From positions 372,001 to 436,000 of the forward strand of contig CALSRX010000002.1 of assembly GCA_943788865.1 (NCBI GenBank): a stretch of DNA of 64,000 nucleotides, written 5' to 3'. The translations under genes and the position numbers were made by a program. The notes under the pieces are model-generated. The model did no database searches. It had not been told where the DNA came from and saw only the letters and a list, made by a program, of their open reading frames with translations. Of this stretch, positions 45,720-54,243 are shown piece after piece (positions within the stretch are counted from its first letter, which is position 1; each line of letters opens with the position of its first letter). The DNA is from an uncultured Polaribacter sp. GTDB lineage: Bacteria > Bacteroidota > Bacteroidia > Flavobacteriales > Flavobacteriaceae.

Positions 45720-46970
45720 ATGTTAAACATATTAAAAAAGTTAGTAGAAACTAAAATAGGTAGAACTGTAAAAACTAGAGGAGACTGTCAATTAATATCA
45801 GATGCTATTTTAGAATCTTTGGATGTTGAAATAAGTTACAGCACTATAAAAAGAGTCTATGGTTTAAATGCGTCTACAAAACCAAATACTAAAACATTAA
45901 ACACTCTAGCTAAATTTATAGGTTACAATAACTATTTTCATTTCATACAAACCTATAATTTTGAGAACAGTAATAATTTAAATTTCCAAATCTTTAGAAT
46001 TATTTCTAAAATGGATCAATTGGAGATTATTGAATTAATTAACGATACCAAAAAAAGTAGTGAAAACTTCAATAATTTTATAATTATTTTAATACGTGAA
46101 TTACTCCATCATAAAAATTATAAACTGATTAATAAAATATTTCAATTAGAAGCCCTTAAACACGATACTTTCTCATATTCAGAAATCTTGTACATAGGAA
46201 ACTCTATTGGGCTTTTATTAAGAAAATTCAACAAAACTGACAATGTTCTCTTGTCTAATATTAACTTTATTAAAATTGTGTTTTCAACTTTTGTAGATTA
46301 TACTAATCTCAACAGGTATTATGGAAATGCTGCGAAAGTTGTGAAGACTATTCATAAAAATACAGAAATAAAATTATTTGCAAATGCATTGTTAGAATTT
46401 AAGAATTTTTTAAATAAAAAAAGTATAAGAACAGTAAAGTTAGAATTGATTTACTCAAAGAATTTACATCCAATTTTGTGCAGTAGACTTTTTGCTTTAT
46501 TCTTTTTAAAGGATAAAAATTTTAATAATGAATTAGTTATCAATAATTATTTTAAAATTCATTCAAAAAAAAATACTTTTATTGATTATAGTTTTGAGTT
46601 GTTCTTAGCGGCTATTTTAACTAAGAATAGGTTTTTAATGTCTACCCTGATATCTAAAATTGTAGTAGAACCTAAGACCTTAATTTTATATCAGAAATTC
46701 CATTTAAATATATTTTTTTTAATGTGTTTATTTTTCTATAAAATGGAGGGAGATAAATTGAATGAAAATAGATTTAAAAAGTTATTTAGCCCTGATGATT
46801 GTACTGATGGATATATGGATTTTATAAAAACTTTATATCTTATATATCTTCATGCTGACGAAAGTCATAAAAAGAATAAAATACAAATAAAAAGTGATTA
46901 TATTAAAATAGTTAAAGACTTAAATTATCCATATCTAAACATTCATTTTTTTAATAATTATTTTAAATAA
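45720..46970 (+). CDS. HTH-type regulator with long helical-repeat C-terminus
   Basis: 416 residues. The N-terminus (TKIGRTVKTRGDCQLISDAI, then ISYSTIKRVYGLN and NTLAKFIGYNNYFHFI) is an XRE-like helix-turn-helix module used by many Bacteroidota regulators. The remaining ~320 residues are Ile/Leu/Asn/Phe-rich helices without clear motif, resembling degenerate TPR-like sensor regions. Divergent from the TerB/nuclease operon with 77 bases between start codons, so it is the obvious candidate controller. Very AT-rich even for this genome. Confidence 0.65.
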   Translation: MLNILKKLVETKIGRTVKTRGDCQLISDAILESLDVEISYSTIKRVYGLNASTKPNTKTLNTLAKFIGYNNYFHFIQTYNFENSNNLNFQIFRIISKMDQLEIIELINDTKKSSENFNNFIIILIRELLHHKNYKLINKIFQLEALKHDTFSYSEILYIGNSIGLLLRKFNKTDNVLLSNINFIKIVFSTFVDYTNLNRYYGNAAKVVKTIHKNTEIKLFANALLEFKNFLNKKSIRTVKLELIYSKNLHPILCSRLFALFFLKDKNFNNELVINNYFKIHSKKNTFIDYSFELFLAAILTKNRFLMSTLISKIVVEPKTLILYQKFHLNIFFLMCLFFYKMEGDKLNENRFKKLFSPDDCTDGYMDFIKTLYLIYLHADESHKKNKIQIKSDYIKIVKDLNYPYLNIHFFNNYFK

Positions 46971-46983
46971 TTGAATAGGTTTT

Positions 46984-47238
46984 GTGAAATCTCAATTAAG
47001 TAAATTTAATGACCTTGAAATTAAAGAAGCAGGTACTGAAACTCCATTTACTCTAAAACATCTGAGAAAAACATACCTTACTTGGGTATTTCATACCATG
47101 GGGAGTGACACCAAATTATTGTCATCTCACACTTCAATGAAGGTATTGGAAAACCACTACATCAATCCACTTTTGTTAAACGTTGAAGAAGAGAAGTTAA
47201 TGAAGGTTAAAGTCTTTGGACAGTCGTATTTTATCTAA
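46984..47238 (+). pseudogene. C-terminal fragment of a second, different tyrosine recombinase
   Basis: Encodes TPFTLKHLRKTYLTWVFH (His-x-x-Arg box), LLSSHTSMKVLENHYINP (second His and catalytic Tyr): the last catalytic segment of a site-specific recombinase unlike the 33.5/47.4-kb family. The start as read would be GTG; no N-terminal domain exists upstream. Remnant only. Confidence 0.65.
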
Positions 47239-47335
47239 CACAAGAGTCTAGCACGTATAACCCAAATAGGATTACATATTTGTAACTACTTGAAAATGAG
47301 TTAATAAAATTAGTTAAGATTGAGTAGTGAGGAGT

Positions 47336-47360
47336 GTTATGAGCCCGACGAGCTACCTAT
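47336..47360 (-). other. Second, shorter copy of the tRNA-Met attachment fragment
   Basis: GTTATGAGCCCGACGAGCTA and following bases equal 33398 onward and the anticodon-arm side of the tRNA-Met gene. The T-arm and acceptor part is missing, so the duplicated segment was cut inside the site. Confidence 0.75.
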
Positions 47361-47426
47361 CCCTCCGATTTGGACTGCAACAAGTTAACTCAACTTTTTA
47401 ATTCTCTGCCAGTATAAACTGCCAGA

Positions 47427-48473
47427 ATGAAAAGTTATAGAATATCAATTGGTACATCAAAGTCTAAACCAATTATAATAATTTATTTCAATAATTTACG
47501 CCACCGTTATTGGAATGGAAAAGTAATAGGTGTTGATTTAAAATCTGAGGACAATCCTACACTACTTAAAGCAGCTTTTGAATTAAGGTTAAGAGATGGC
47601 TGGAGACCTCAAAAAAAGAAAACTAAAATTAAACAGGCTCCTATTACAGTTATTGAAGCTCTTCAAAAAGGTGTCGAAGTAAAGATTAAACAAGGATGTT
47701 CTGAACGCTTTATAAAGGATGCTAAACGTATTGTTACACTATGGAAACGTTATGAGAGTGAACAACAATTAAAGAACCTTACTCTTGAAAATTACAACCC
47801 TCACATATTAGAAACTTCCTTGTAAGACCTAATTGGAGTGCAAAGACTCAGCGAACCGTAAAATCTACTTTAAGTCCATTATTAACTGAATTTAAACCTC
47901 ATTTAGTTCAAAGTGTAAAACTTAAGAAACCAACTTCAACACTTCATAAACCCTTTGATAATATCAATGAAATACTTGAAGCTATAAAAGCATATAACAA
48001 ACAGCTTTATCTATGTTGTTTAATGACCTATGGTTGTCTTTTAAGACCTCATCGTGAGATAAGAGAACTTACTTGGTCTGACTTTTCAGATGACCTTAAA
48101 TACATTCATTTATCAGGAAATAGAAATAAATCAGGAAGGAATAGAATTGTACCTGTACCATCTTATATTAGAGATATTCTTGTAAAAGGAGAACCTCATC
48201 ATAATATCTTTTCAGGTAAACCTCAACCTTTAAACCAAGACTATTTTAAGACCCTTTGGAGTCGTTTTAAGAGACAATCTAATACACTTGAACAAGGACA
48301 AACATTGTATTCTTTTAGGCATTCAGGAGCTATAGAAATCTTTAAAAGAACAGGTTCTATAACCAAGCTACAGAAAGCTATGGGACATTCATCTATAAAT
48401 GTAAGTCTTAACCTATTTAAGAGGTTTAGAAATAGCTGAACTGACAGAAGAGGATATGCCTATGGTTTGGTCC
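47427..48473 (+). pseudogene. Tyrosine recombinase (integrase), degenerate copy 2
   Basis: Same protein as the 33.5-kb copy. The N-terminal part is intact to about 47800, where the frame slips (ENYNPHILETSL). From 48023 a second open frame gives the catalytic domain with LRPHREIRELTW, SFRHSGAIEIFKRTG and MGHSSINVSL. It then slips again at about 48405, so the catalytic Tyr segment (TYLRGLEIAEL) is out of frame. The terminal codons read EEDMPMVW without the usual TAG. Inactive as read. Confidence 0.85.
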
Positions 48474-48568
48474 ACATATAATAACTTTTAGCGAAACAAT
48501 CTCAATCTGAGTTTTTAATAAAGGCAATTAACTTTATTAATTGTTTATATTTACAGCAAATATAATAG

Positions 48569-49255
48569 ATGAATAAAAAAACAAAAAAATATATCCTTAA
48601 ATACACTCTTGAGTTCCTTGTTATTTTCTTGGGAATTTCACTTTCCTTTATTATTAATAATTGGAATGAAATGAAGAAGGATGAAACTTTAGAAATCAAG
48701 TATTTAAAAAGTCTCAAAGAAGAGTATGTTAGTAATTTAAAGGGGCTTGATGAGTCTTTAAGTTATCATAAACCACGCTGGGATAATCTGGAGAGATTCT
48801 ACAAATTCTCAAATAAAAATAGCTTTAAGGAAATGGATTCAATCGTTAATATTTTGACTTTAAATTGGTCATTTAACCCTAATCTGGGGTCTACAAATTC
48901 TCTTATTACGTCCGGTTATATTGAGATAATAAAAAATGATGATATTAAAAAATTAGTATCTCGAATGCCTTTTTTAATTGAAGATTATACAGAGGAAGAA
49001 AAACGTACAGAATTAGTATGTGTGGAGATGGGTTATTATTTAACGGAACATTATGTTTATAACCCAAGAAATGATAAAGAGAAACAAAAGTGCGTGGACC
49101 TAATTCTGTCAACTCCATTTAGAAACAAAATTTATGATATGCAATTGTGGTTAGAATCAATAATTATAGAAGGACCAGAACTTAGAGAAGATTTCTTGAA
49201 ACTAATTACACTAATTGATAACGAGCTATCTGATAGGATTAAAAGTCAGGATTAG
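48569..49255 (+). CDS. DUF6090-like membrane protein (copy 3)
   Basis: 228 residues. The N-terminal KKYILKYTLEFLVIFLGISL is a membrane span almost identical to that of the 50.8-kb copy (KKYILKYTLEFLVIVLGIS). The soluble body includes LGSTNSLITSGYIEIIKNDD, the family core. Function unknown; probably an inner-membrane protein with a large cytoplasmic or periplasmic helical domain. Its stop codon lies in sequence that continues as a fragment of the recombinase, so the gene end coincides with a recombination joint. Confidence 0.72.
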   Translation: MNKKTKKYILKYTLEFLVIFLGISLSFIINNWNEMKKDETLEIKYLKSLKEEYVSNLKGLDESLSYHKPRWDNLERFYKFSNKNSFKEMDSIVNILTLNWSFNPNLGSTNSLITSGYIEIIKNDDIKKLVSRMPFLIEDYTEEEKRTELVCVEMGYYLTEHYVYNPRNDKEKQKCVDLILSTPFRNKIYDMQLWLESIIIEGPELREDFLKLITLIDNELSDRIKSQD

Positions 49256-49532
49256 AATAGTTCCAGTTCCAGTTCCAACATATATTAAAGAACTACTAGC
49301 AAGGATTATTGCTAAAAAAAGGTAGAGTAGTTTTCTTATTGAGTTAGTTTTTAACTTCCCTTTTCACCATAACTTGTACCATTTTTTTGATTCCAACCCG
49401 ATTTCCTGAAGTAAATCAGTCTTTGACCTAAAAATAATGTCTATGGGACATTCATCTATAAACGTAAGTTTAACCTATTTAAGAGGGTTAGAAATAGCTA
49501 AGCTGAAAGAAGAGGATATGCCTATGGTTTAG
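49246..49532 (+). pseudogene. Recombinase fragments (third copy) including tail repeat A5
   Basis: 49246-49326 reads RIRIVPVPVPTYIKELLARI, matching RNRIVPVPSYIRDIL of the recombinase; 49440-49532 reads SMGHSSINVSLTYLRGLEIA and KLKEEDMPMV then TAG, the complete end with catalytic Tyr. The sequence between is not recognisable. This is the best-preserved copy of the tail and shows its true reading. Confidence 0.7.
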
Positions 49533-49579
49533 TTTACCCCCTATTTTTTTTATATATTGCACTATAAATTTAAATTAAA

Positions 49580-50116
49580 ATGAAAAAAATATTATTATTA
49601 GCTTTAGTTATTTCAATGACTAATTGCAAAATTGAAAGTAAAAAAGATAATATAGTTGACGCTAATTATCAAGTGGAAAAAGATATAGAAATGTATATAA
49701 ATCTTTGGGATGCTTTTATTTACAATAGAGATACAAGTGTCATTAATAGTCAATATTTCACTGAAGATTGCATTGTTGTTACTGCTCAAGGTGATATTGT
49801 AGGCATAGAAGCAGTTAAAGAATATTATGCTAACTATCTAAATGCGTTTACAGAAATAGAATGGGAGATTAAAGAAACTTTTGGTCAAGGAAATAAACTT
49901 ATCAAACACTATAATTTTAAAGGAAAGCATACTGGAGATTTTTTTGGAATACCTGCATCAGGTAATTATTTAGATTTATCTGCGACAACCATTGTAACTA
50001 TGAGGGATGGTAGAATCGCAAAAGAACACGACTTTTATAATATGCAAGCTATACTTGACCAACTTATGAAATCTAAGGGAGACATTGTTATAGACGAACA
50101 GAAATCTATAAATTGA
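49580..50116 (+). CDS. SnoaL-like (NTF2-fold) lipoprotein, paralogue of the 29.8-kb gene
   Basis: 178 residues with lipobox ISMTNCK. YEYY-type VKEYYANYLNAFTEIEWEI, KHYNFKGKHTGDFFGIPASG and EHDFYNMQAILDQL match the 29.8-kb protein along the whole length. It lies directly after a recombinase-tail repeat, with its start 47 bases downstream. No HxlR regulator accompanies it here. Convergent with the next gene, stops three bases apart. Confidence 0.8.
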   Translation: MKKILLLALVISMTNCKIESKKDNIVDANYQVEKDIEMYINLWDAFIYNRDTSVINSQYFTEDCIVVTAQGDIVGIEAVKEYYANYLNAFTEIEWEIKETFGQGNKLIKHYNFKGKHTGDFFGIPASGNYLDLSATTIVTMRDGRIAKEHDFYNMQAILDQLMKSKGDIVIDEQKSIN

Positions 50117-50118
50117 TT

Positions 50119-50829
50119 TTATTGAAAAGTTTTATTTAATTCTGCTTCTAATTCTTCAAGCGTGTAAATATATAGAGTTAACAAAGATTTTTTGGTTTCA
50201 AAATATTTTAGTTGAATAATTAAATTTGATTTTAAAATTGAGTCTTTTTCTATTTCTTTCTTTAGCAATCTTGAATAATCTTCAATGCTAATTTGAGAAT
50301 CATTTGATGCAAACAAAAGGTTTGGATGATTTTTAGTGATAATTTCTATTAAACGTTCTTTAAGCAATTTTTCATATTGAACTGACGTATTTATATTTGA
50401 ATAGTTTATTGTATGAAGCCTTGTTAAAGTTTCTTTTATCCTTTCAGATTTAATAAATTTAAAACTCCCTGTGTTAATCATAGAAACATATCTATTCATT
50501 GGTGGCTCAAAATCTCTGTAATAAATCAAATTATATTCAATTCTGCTTTTACTTGACGTAATTTCTTTAATAGAATTAATTTCAAATTCTGGATTCAAAA
50601 ACATAGAATATAAATCTATATCATCTTGCCAATATTTCATTCTGTTACCTGTATACTTTTGAATATCTTTAATTTCTGTTTTTATATTATTTAAAACTTT
50701 TAATCTTTCTCTATTTTCGTTTTTTTCTACAGACAATTCATTAAGCCAAAAAGAAATCGATATACCCAAAACTATAACAAGAAACTCAAGAGTATATTTA
50801 AGAATGTATTTTTTTACTTTTTTATTCAT
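50119..50829 (-). CDS. DUF6090-like membrane protein (copy 4)
   Basis: 236 residues. N-terminal span KYTLEFLVIVLGISISFWLN, then a charged helical body with YVSMINTGSFKFIKSERIKE as the core motif. Close to the 48.6-kb copy in the anchor, diverged in the body. The minus-strand promoter box TATATTTG (about 50848-50855) touches the start of tail repeat A6. Function unknown. Confidence 0.72.
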   Translation of the reverse strand: MNKKVKKYILKYTLEFLVIVLGISISFWLNELSVEKNENRERLKVLNNIKTEIKDIQKYTGNRMKYWQDDIDLYSMFLNPEFEINSIKEITSSKSRIEYNLIYYRDFEPPMNRYVSMINTGSFKFIKSERIKETLTRLHTINYSNINTSVQYEKLLKERLIEIITKNHPNLLFASNDSQISIEDYSRLLKKEIEKDSILKSNLIIQLKYFETKKSLLTLYIYTLEELEAELNKTFQ

Positions 50830-50856
50830 CTATTTAAATTTATTTCAAATATATGA

Positions 50857-50927
50857 AATGTTAGTTTAACCTACTTAAGAGGTTTAGAAATAGCTGAATT
50901 AAAGAGGAGGATATGCCTATGGTTTAG
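50857..50927 (+). repeat. Solitary recombinase 3'-tail repeat A6
   Basis: Encodes NVSLTYLRGLEIAELK before a 1-base loss, ending ATGGTTTAG. It fills exactly the gap between two passenger genes: the promoter of the DUF6090 gene on the left, and on the right its TTTA supplies, in antisense, the stop codon of the next lipoprotein gene. Confidence 0.75.
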
Positions 50928-51325
50928 TTACAGTCAGAATTTAATCTAAATAAACTATATTCAGGCGTTTCAAAATATGCTTCACCTCCATCACATTCAA
51001 AAGCAACAGGAGTTACTAATTCATGACCAAAATGTAAATCAACAGTCAGAACATTATTTTCAAATGTGTAAGGATTGGTTGTTGGTATATGATTTCCATC
51101 ATTAGCTTCATAGGAGTTATATAATGCATTACAATCACCTTCTACACAATAGTAAGTATAACGCACCCCATCTTCATAGAGATACATTGTGTTCCCCGCA
51201 GGAACAGTCCCTTCTATAAGCCATTTACCTTCTATAGTGTATGTTGGTAATGGACTGTCTTCAGAACTATCATCACTACTACAAGCGAAGATTAATAAAG
51301 CGGAGAGTAAGAGTAGTTTTTTCAT
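50924..51325 (-). CDS. Lipoprotein, lipocalin-like, unknown
   Basis: 133 residues with lipobox LLIFACSS followed by an acidic Asp/Ser-rich linker (DDSSEDSP), typical of surface-directed lipoproteins in Bacteroidota. The body YTIEGKWLIEGTVPAGNTMY suggests a lipocalin-like beta barrel; four Cys could form two disulfides. The last codons and the stop run into the recombinase-tail repeat. Function unknown. Confidence 0.68.
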   Translation of the reverse strand: MKKLLLLSALLIFACSSDDSSEDSPLPTYTIEGKWLIEGTVPAGNTMYLYEDGVRYTYYCVEGDCNALYNSYEANDGNHIPTTNPYTFENNVLTVDLHFGHELVTPVAFECDGGEAYFETPEYSLFRLNSDCN

Positions 51326-51505
51326 TTTAATTAAATTGGTTTATACTTTAAATATAAGAATTATAAACTTAGAATATATTTTTATTCATAAAATCAATCA
51401 TCTGCTTTTAAATTGTTGACAAAGTTAGTAATATCAACAATTTGTCAAAAACATGTATCATATTGTGGATAACTCACTCTCTTGTAATTGAAAGATTTTG
51501 ATGAT

Positions 51506-51552
51506 TTTGACTTCCCCTCACCCTATTATTCAAAGCTGCAGCAAAACTGAAG
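51506..51552 (+). repeat. Recurring block C4
   Basis: Matches 29693-29737 at most positions (TTGA.TTCCC, CCCTATTATTCAA, CAGCAAAA.TGAA). Like that copy it lies just before the 3' end of a minus-strand passenger gene. Confidence 0.5.
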
Positions 51553-51563
51553 CGATTGTTTAC

Positions 51564-51839
51564 TTAACTACCTGCAAAAGGAGTTCCAAAAAGACCTACT
51601 GCCAACTCTGCCCATATTAACATAAATATTATAACCAATATTCCAATGTATAGGACTCTATTTTTTAAATTCTTTGTACGATTACTCACAAAATTAATTC
51701 CAATACTAAGGAAAATTAGTAGAGAACCCATAATAATGAAATCAAATGGACTCCAGTTAATTTCATCAGTGATAGTCATTCCAATTAAAGGAATTAATAA
51801 CAAAAAAAGAGGATAAAAAATTCTTTTTGACATGCTCAA
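51564..51839 (-). CDS. Small membrane protein, three spans, unknown
   Basis: 91 residues: hydrophobic stretches at about 6-24, 33-50 and 63-84 with the basic loop SNRTKNLKNR. No family recognised. Passenger gene between block C and hairpin H1. Confidence 0.55.
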   Translation of the reverse strand: MSMSKRIFYPLFLLLIPLIGMTITDEINWSPFDFIIMGSLLIFLSIGINFVSNRTKNLKNRVLYIGILVIIFMLIWAELAVGLFGTPFAGS

Positions 51840-51846
51840 ATATAAA

Positions 51847-51980
51847 AAAACGGCTACACTTTATAAAAGTATAACCGTTTTATTGTTTTAGTAGACAACT
51901 CTATTGAAATATCGAATTCTAATATTACTCACAAAAGTTTTATAGAAACCTATAATTTAATGGAGTTCCTCGCAGAATGA
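51847..51980. repeat. Hairpin H1 copy 3 with block B4
   Basis: ACGGCTACACT...AGTATAACCGT hairpin, then TTATTGTTTTAGTAGACAAC and a frame reading DNSIEISNSNITHKSFIETY up to a TGA. Same arrangement as at 30.77-30.9 kb. Confidence 0.55.
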
Positions 51981-51989
51981 ATTATTGTT

Positions 51990-52481
51990 TTACCAGGCAG
52001 CTCTCCATTGTCTTACAGTATGTATTTTACCATCTTCTCCGAATATGAACTTTTCTAAAAAGAAGTCTTCCTCAACAGTTCCGTCTTTTTTATACTTAGT
52101 TTCATTAGAACCAACTTCAACAATACTTCTGACACCGTCTAATTCATAGGGTAAAAAATATATGGGTTTTGCGATTATAGAATCGTATAATGAAAACACT
52201 TCTTTCAATTCATTAGTTGTCATCATTACTGGCTCCTCTAAGTTAAATGTGAAAAACCTTAGTGAGTCTCGCGTATTAGCAAAAACTGCTTCTGCGTCCA
52301 TAGCAGCGTAATTAGATATTAAATTTCTAACAATTTCTACTTGTTCATCAGAACCCATAAGAAACTTTGTGCCAGAACTCACCCATTCACCACCTTTTTT
52401 ATTAACTTCCTTTTCTACAACTTGATTGGAACAAGAGGAAATTGAAATAAAAATTGCCAATAAAACTATTACTTTTTTCAT
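51990..52481 (-). CDS. NTF2-like lipoprotein
   Basis: 163 residues with lipobox SISSCSN. The body (VRNLISNYAAMDAEAVFANT; KYKKDGTVEEDFFLEKFIFG; GKIHTVRQWRAAW) fits a nuclear-transport-factor-2/SnoaL-like fold. Only distantly related to the two other SnoaL-type lipoproteins here. A palindrome ATGGTA-AATA-TACCAT (52509-52524) overlaps its likely promoter. Confidence 0.65.
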   Translation of the reverse strand: MKKVIVLLAIFISISSCSNQVVEKEVNKKGGEWVSSGTKFLMGSDEQVEIVRNLISNYAAMDAEAVFANTRDSLRFFTFNLEEPVMMTTNELKEVFSLYDSIIAKPIYFLPYELDGVRSIVEVGSNETKYKKDGTVEEDFFLEKFIFGEDGKIHTVRQWRAAW

Positions 52482-53537
52482 TTTTTTATTTATTTTTATT
52501 GATTAATAATGGTAAATATACCATTTTAATTGAAAACTGTAATATTCATAGTTGTGATATAAAAAAACGGCTACACTTTATAAAAGTATAACCGTTGAAG
52601 GCCATTTAACTAAAGCTTATCAAATACTTAGAAAAAGCGTAAAGATAAAAATTAATAAAATCCTATTTTTATTATTTGGTTATCTCAAAACTTCAAAATT
52701 TAATACCAATATTTAACACAAAAGGGAAAAGAAAATTAAGTTTTTAATTGTGTACTATAAAGCTTTAAATTTTTAGTAAAATGTGGGTTGACTAACAATT
52801 ACTTTAAAAAAAGTGTTTATTATTCTTAAGAAATTTTACAGTAAAAACAAATTCCATTTAAAAAACAACATTAAACCTTTTTTTATTTTTAAAAATCTTC
52901 CTTCAATTTTTGGAGAAAATCTAGTAGTTGATTCGAAAATAAGTCCATTTGGTGTACAAAAACCGTCGTTAATCCTTTGATTTTCAGCGGTTTTTTTTCA
53001 TTTAAATAATTAGCTTTGCCAACCATTTGATGAGTGCTTTTTAAAAGCAATTGTTTTTTCTTCCATTTTTATTAAAATTTTTAAGGTTAAAAACAACAAA
53101 AATTGCATAATAGAATTTTAAACTAAGCAGTCCGATTTCGTTTAAAGGATTACAAAATGACTAATTATAAGTTATTTGGGGTTTTTTATTAACGTATTTG
53201 TACGGTTATTGTACAGTAAATTACTCTTAGCTTCAAAAAAACCCCAAAAAAACTATTATTAGAATCACAACTTAAGACAATATTAAAAAAACAACACCCC
53301 CTATCGATTTTAAAAGTGGTTTTCTTTTTTGAAAGTTCGCTATGAAATGAATATATAGCCCAACTACTATAAATATCTAATAGTTATTTTAGAAAAAACT
53401 ATTTAAAGACCAACTTCCTATATTTCTTTTGGCTTTTTCTTTTAGGAAGTTTATTGGGATCTCTTAGTTTTGACTTAAATCAGTCCACTTTTTGCTGACG
53501 ATTTACAAGTTCAAGGCAATAAATAAAATATATATTA
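52482..53537. other. 1-kb intergenic region without genes
   Basis: Contains a 6-bp-arm palindrome (52509-52524), a fourth copy of hairpin H1 without a following block B (52566-52597), a terminator-like AAAACCG/CGGTTTT pair (52968-52999) and a long inverted repeat (53175-53248). No coding sequence is convincing on either strand. It forms the right border of the passenger-gene zone. Confidence 0.5.
53175..53248. repeat. Long-stem inverted repeat with inner hairpin
   Basis: TTTGGGGTTTTTT (53175-53187) is complementary to AAAAAACCCCAAA (53236-53248). The ~48-base loop holds its own TGTAC/GTACA inverted repeat. Could be a structured RNA, a strong terminator or a recombination site. Confidence 0.5.
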
Positions 53538-53693
53538 ATGAAACAACTATTTACACTTTTAGCAACAGTATTCGTAACTGTTACAACTGTTGCCCAAATT
53601 GGTATAGGTACAACTGCACCTAATGCTACTGAGGTTTTAGAGGCATGTTCAACTTCTCAAGGCTTTTTGCGACCTCGTATTACGGCTGCCTAG
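53538..53693 (+). pseudogene. N-terminal fragment of a secreted tail-fibre/structural-type protein
   Basis: 51 codons: signal peptide MKQLFTLLATVFVTVTTVAQ followed by IGIGTTAPNATEVLEACSTS and QGFLRPRITAA. This is the start of large Bacteroidota exported proteins (GIGTTSPNASAxLDVSSTTKGFLPPRMT). Stops follow in all continuations, so only the beginning remains. Confidence 0.55.
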
Positions 53694-53777
53694 CTTTATG
53701 ATGTAATATAACCGGCAATTGGATTGGTGATTTAAAAGCTTTTTATTTAATTTAGGTAAAATTCTAATGATTTATCT

Positions 53778-54053
53778 ATGAGTGGTCCATTACTTTTTAA
53801 AACTATTGAAGACAAAAGATATCTTTGGCTGGAGGGAACCAACCAATATGTGGTATTGGAACATGAAGCTTTTACTATTGTAGAGAAACTTACAGAAGGA
53901 TTACTGCCAAACACGATTGCAAAATATCTTGAAACAGCACTATCAGTGCCATTTGAAGTAGCTCTAAAATTTGTAAAAGAGTTAGAAGATAAAGTTTTAA
54001 AGTCACCAACAAGGGTTCAAGATAAAAGTATGAACGATTTAAAGCTAGAGTAA
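53778..54053 (+). CDS. Small PqqD-like protein
   Basis: 91 residues. KRYLWLEGTNQYVVLEHEAF, then EKLTEGLLPNTIAKYL and FVKELEDKV follow the order of a PqqD-like / RiPP-recognition-element fold (three beta strands, then three helices). It may bind a leader peptide, or be a leftover of a larger peptide-modification protein. No radical SAM or precursor-peptide gene is seen nearby, so function is open. Confidence 0.5.
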   Translation: MSGPLLFKTIEDKRYLWLEGTNQYVVLEHEAFTIVEKLTEGLLPNTIAKYLETALSVPFEVALKFVKELEDKVLKSPTRVQDKSMNDLKLE

Positions 54054-54243
54054 TTTAAGTAAAAAATGATGATTTTAGTTTTTTTTTCTTTCTTTATTTA
54101 ATTATTTTTGGACAAAAATCTACAGGATTTTAAAGATAATCAATTTACAATAGCTAACTCTAAGAAAATCTTTTAGTACCTCTAAATAAAAATTAATTAA
54201 ACTCCATGGGTTAATTCACTCAAAAACAAGTAAACCAAATTTT

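Larger units (their letters stand above)
47336..48473 (+). repeat. 1.14-kb direct repeat of 33398-34536 (attachment fragment plus recombinase)
   Basis: The two segments agree base for base over most of their length, including the CTGCCAG repeats before the start codon. They differ by scattered substitutions and small indels concentrated in the second half. They lie 13.9 kb apart in the same orientation and could recombine, deleting the intervening tRNA and operon. Confidence 0.85.
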
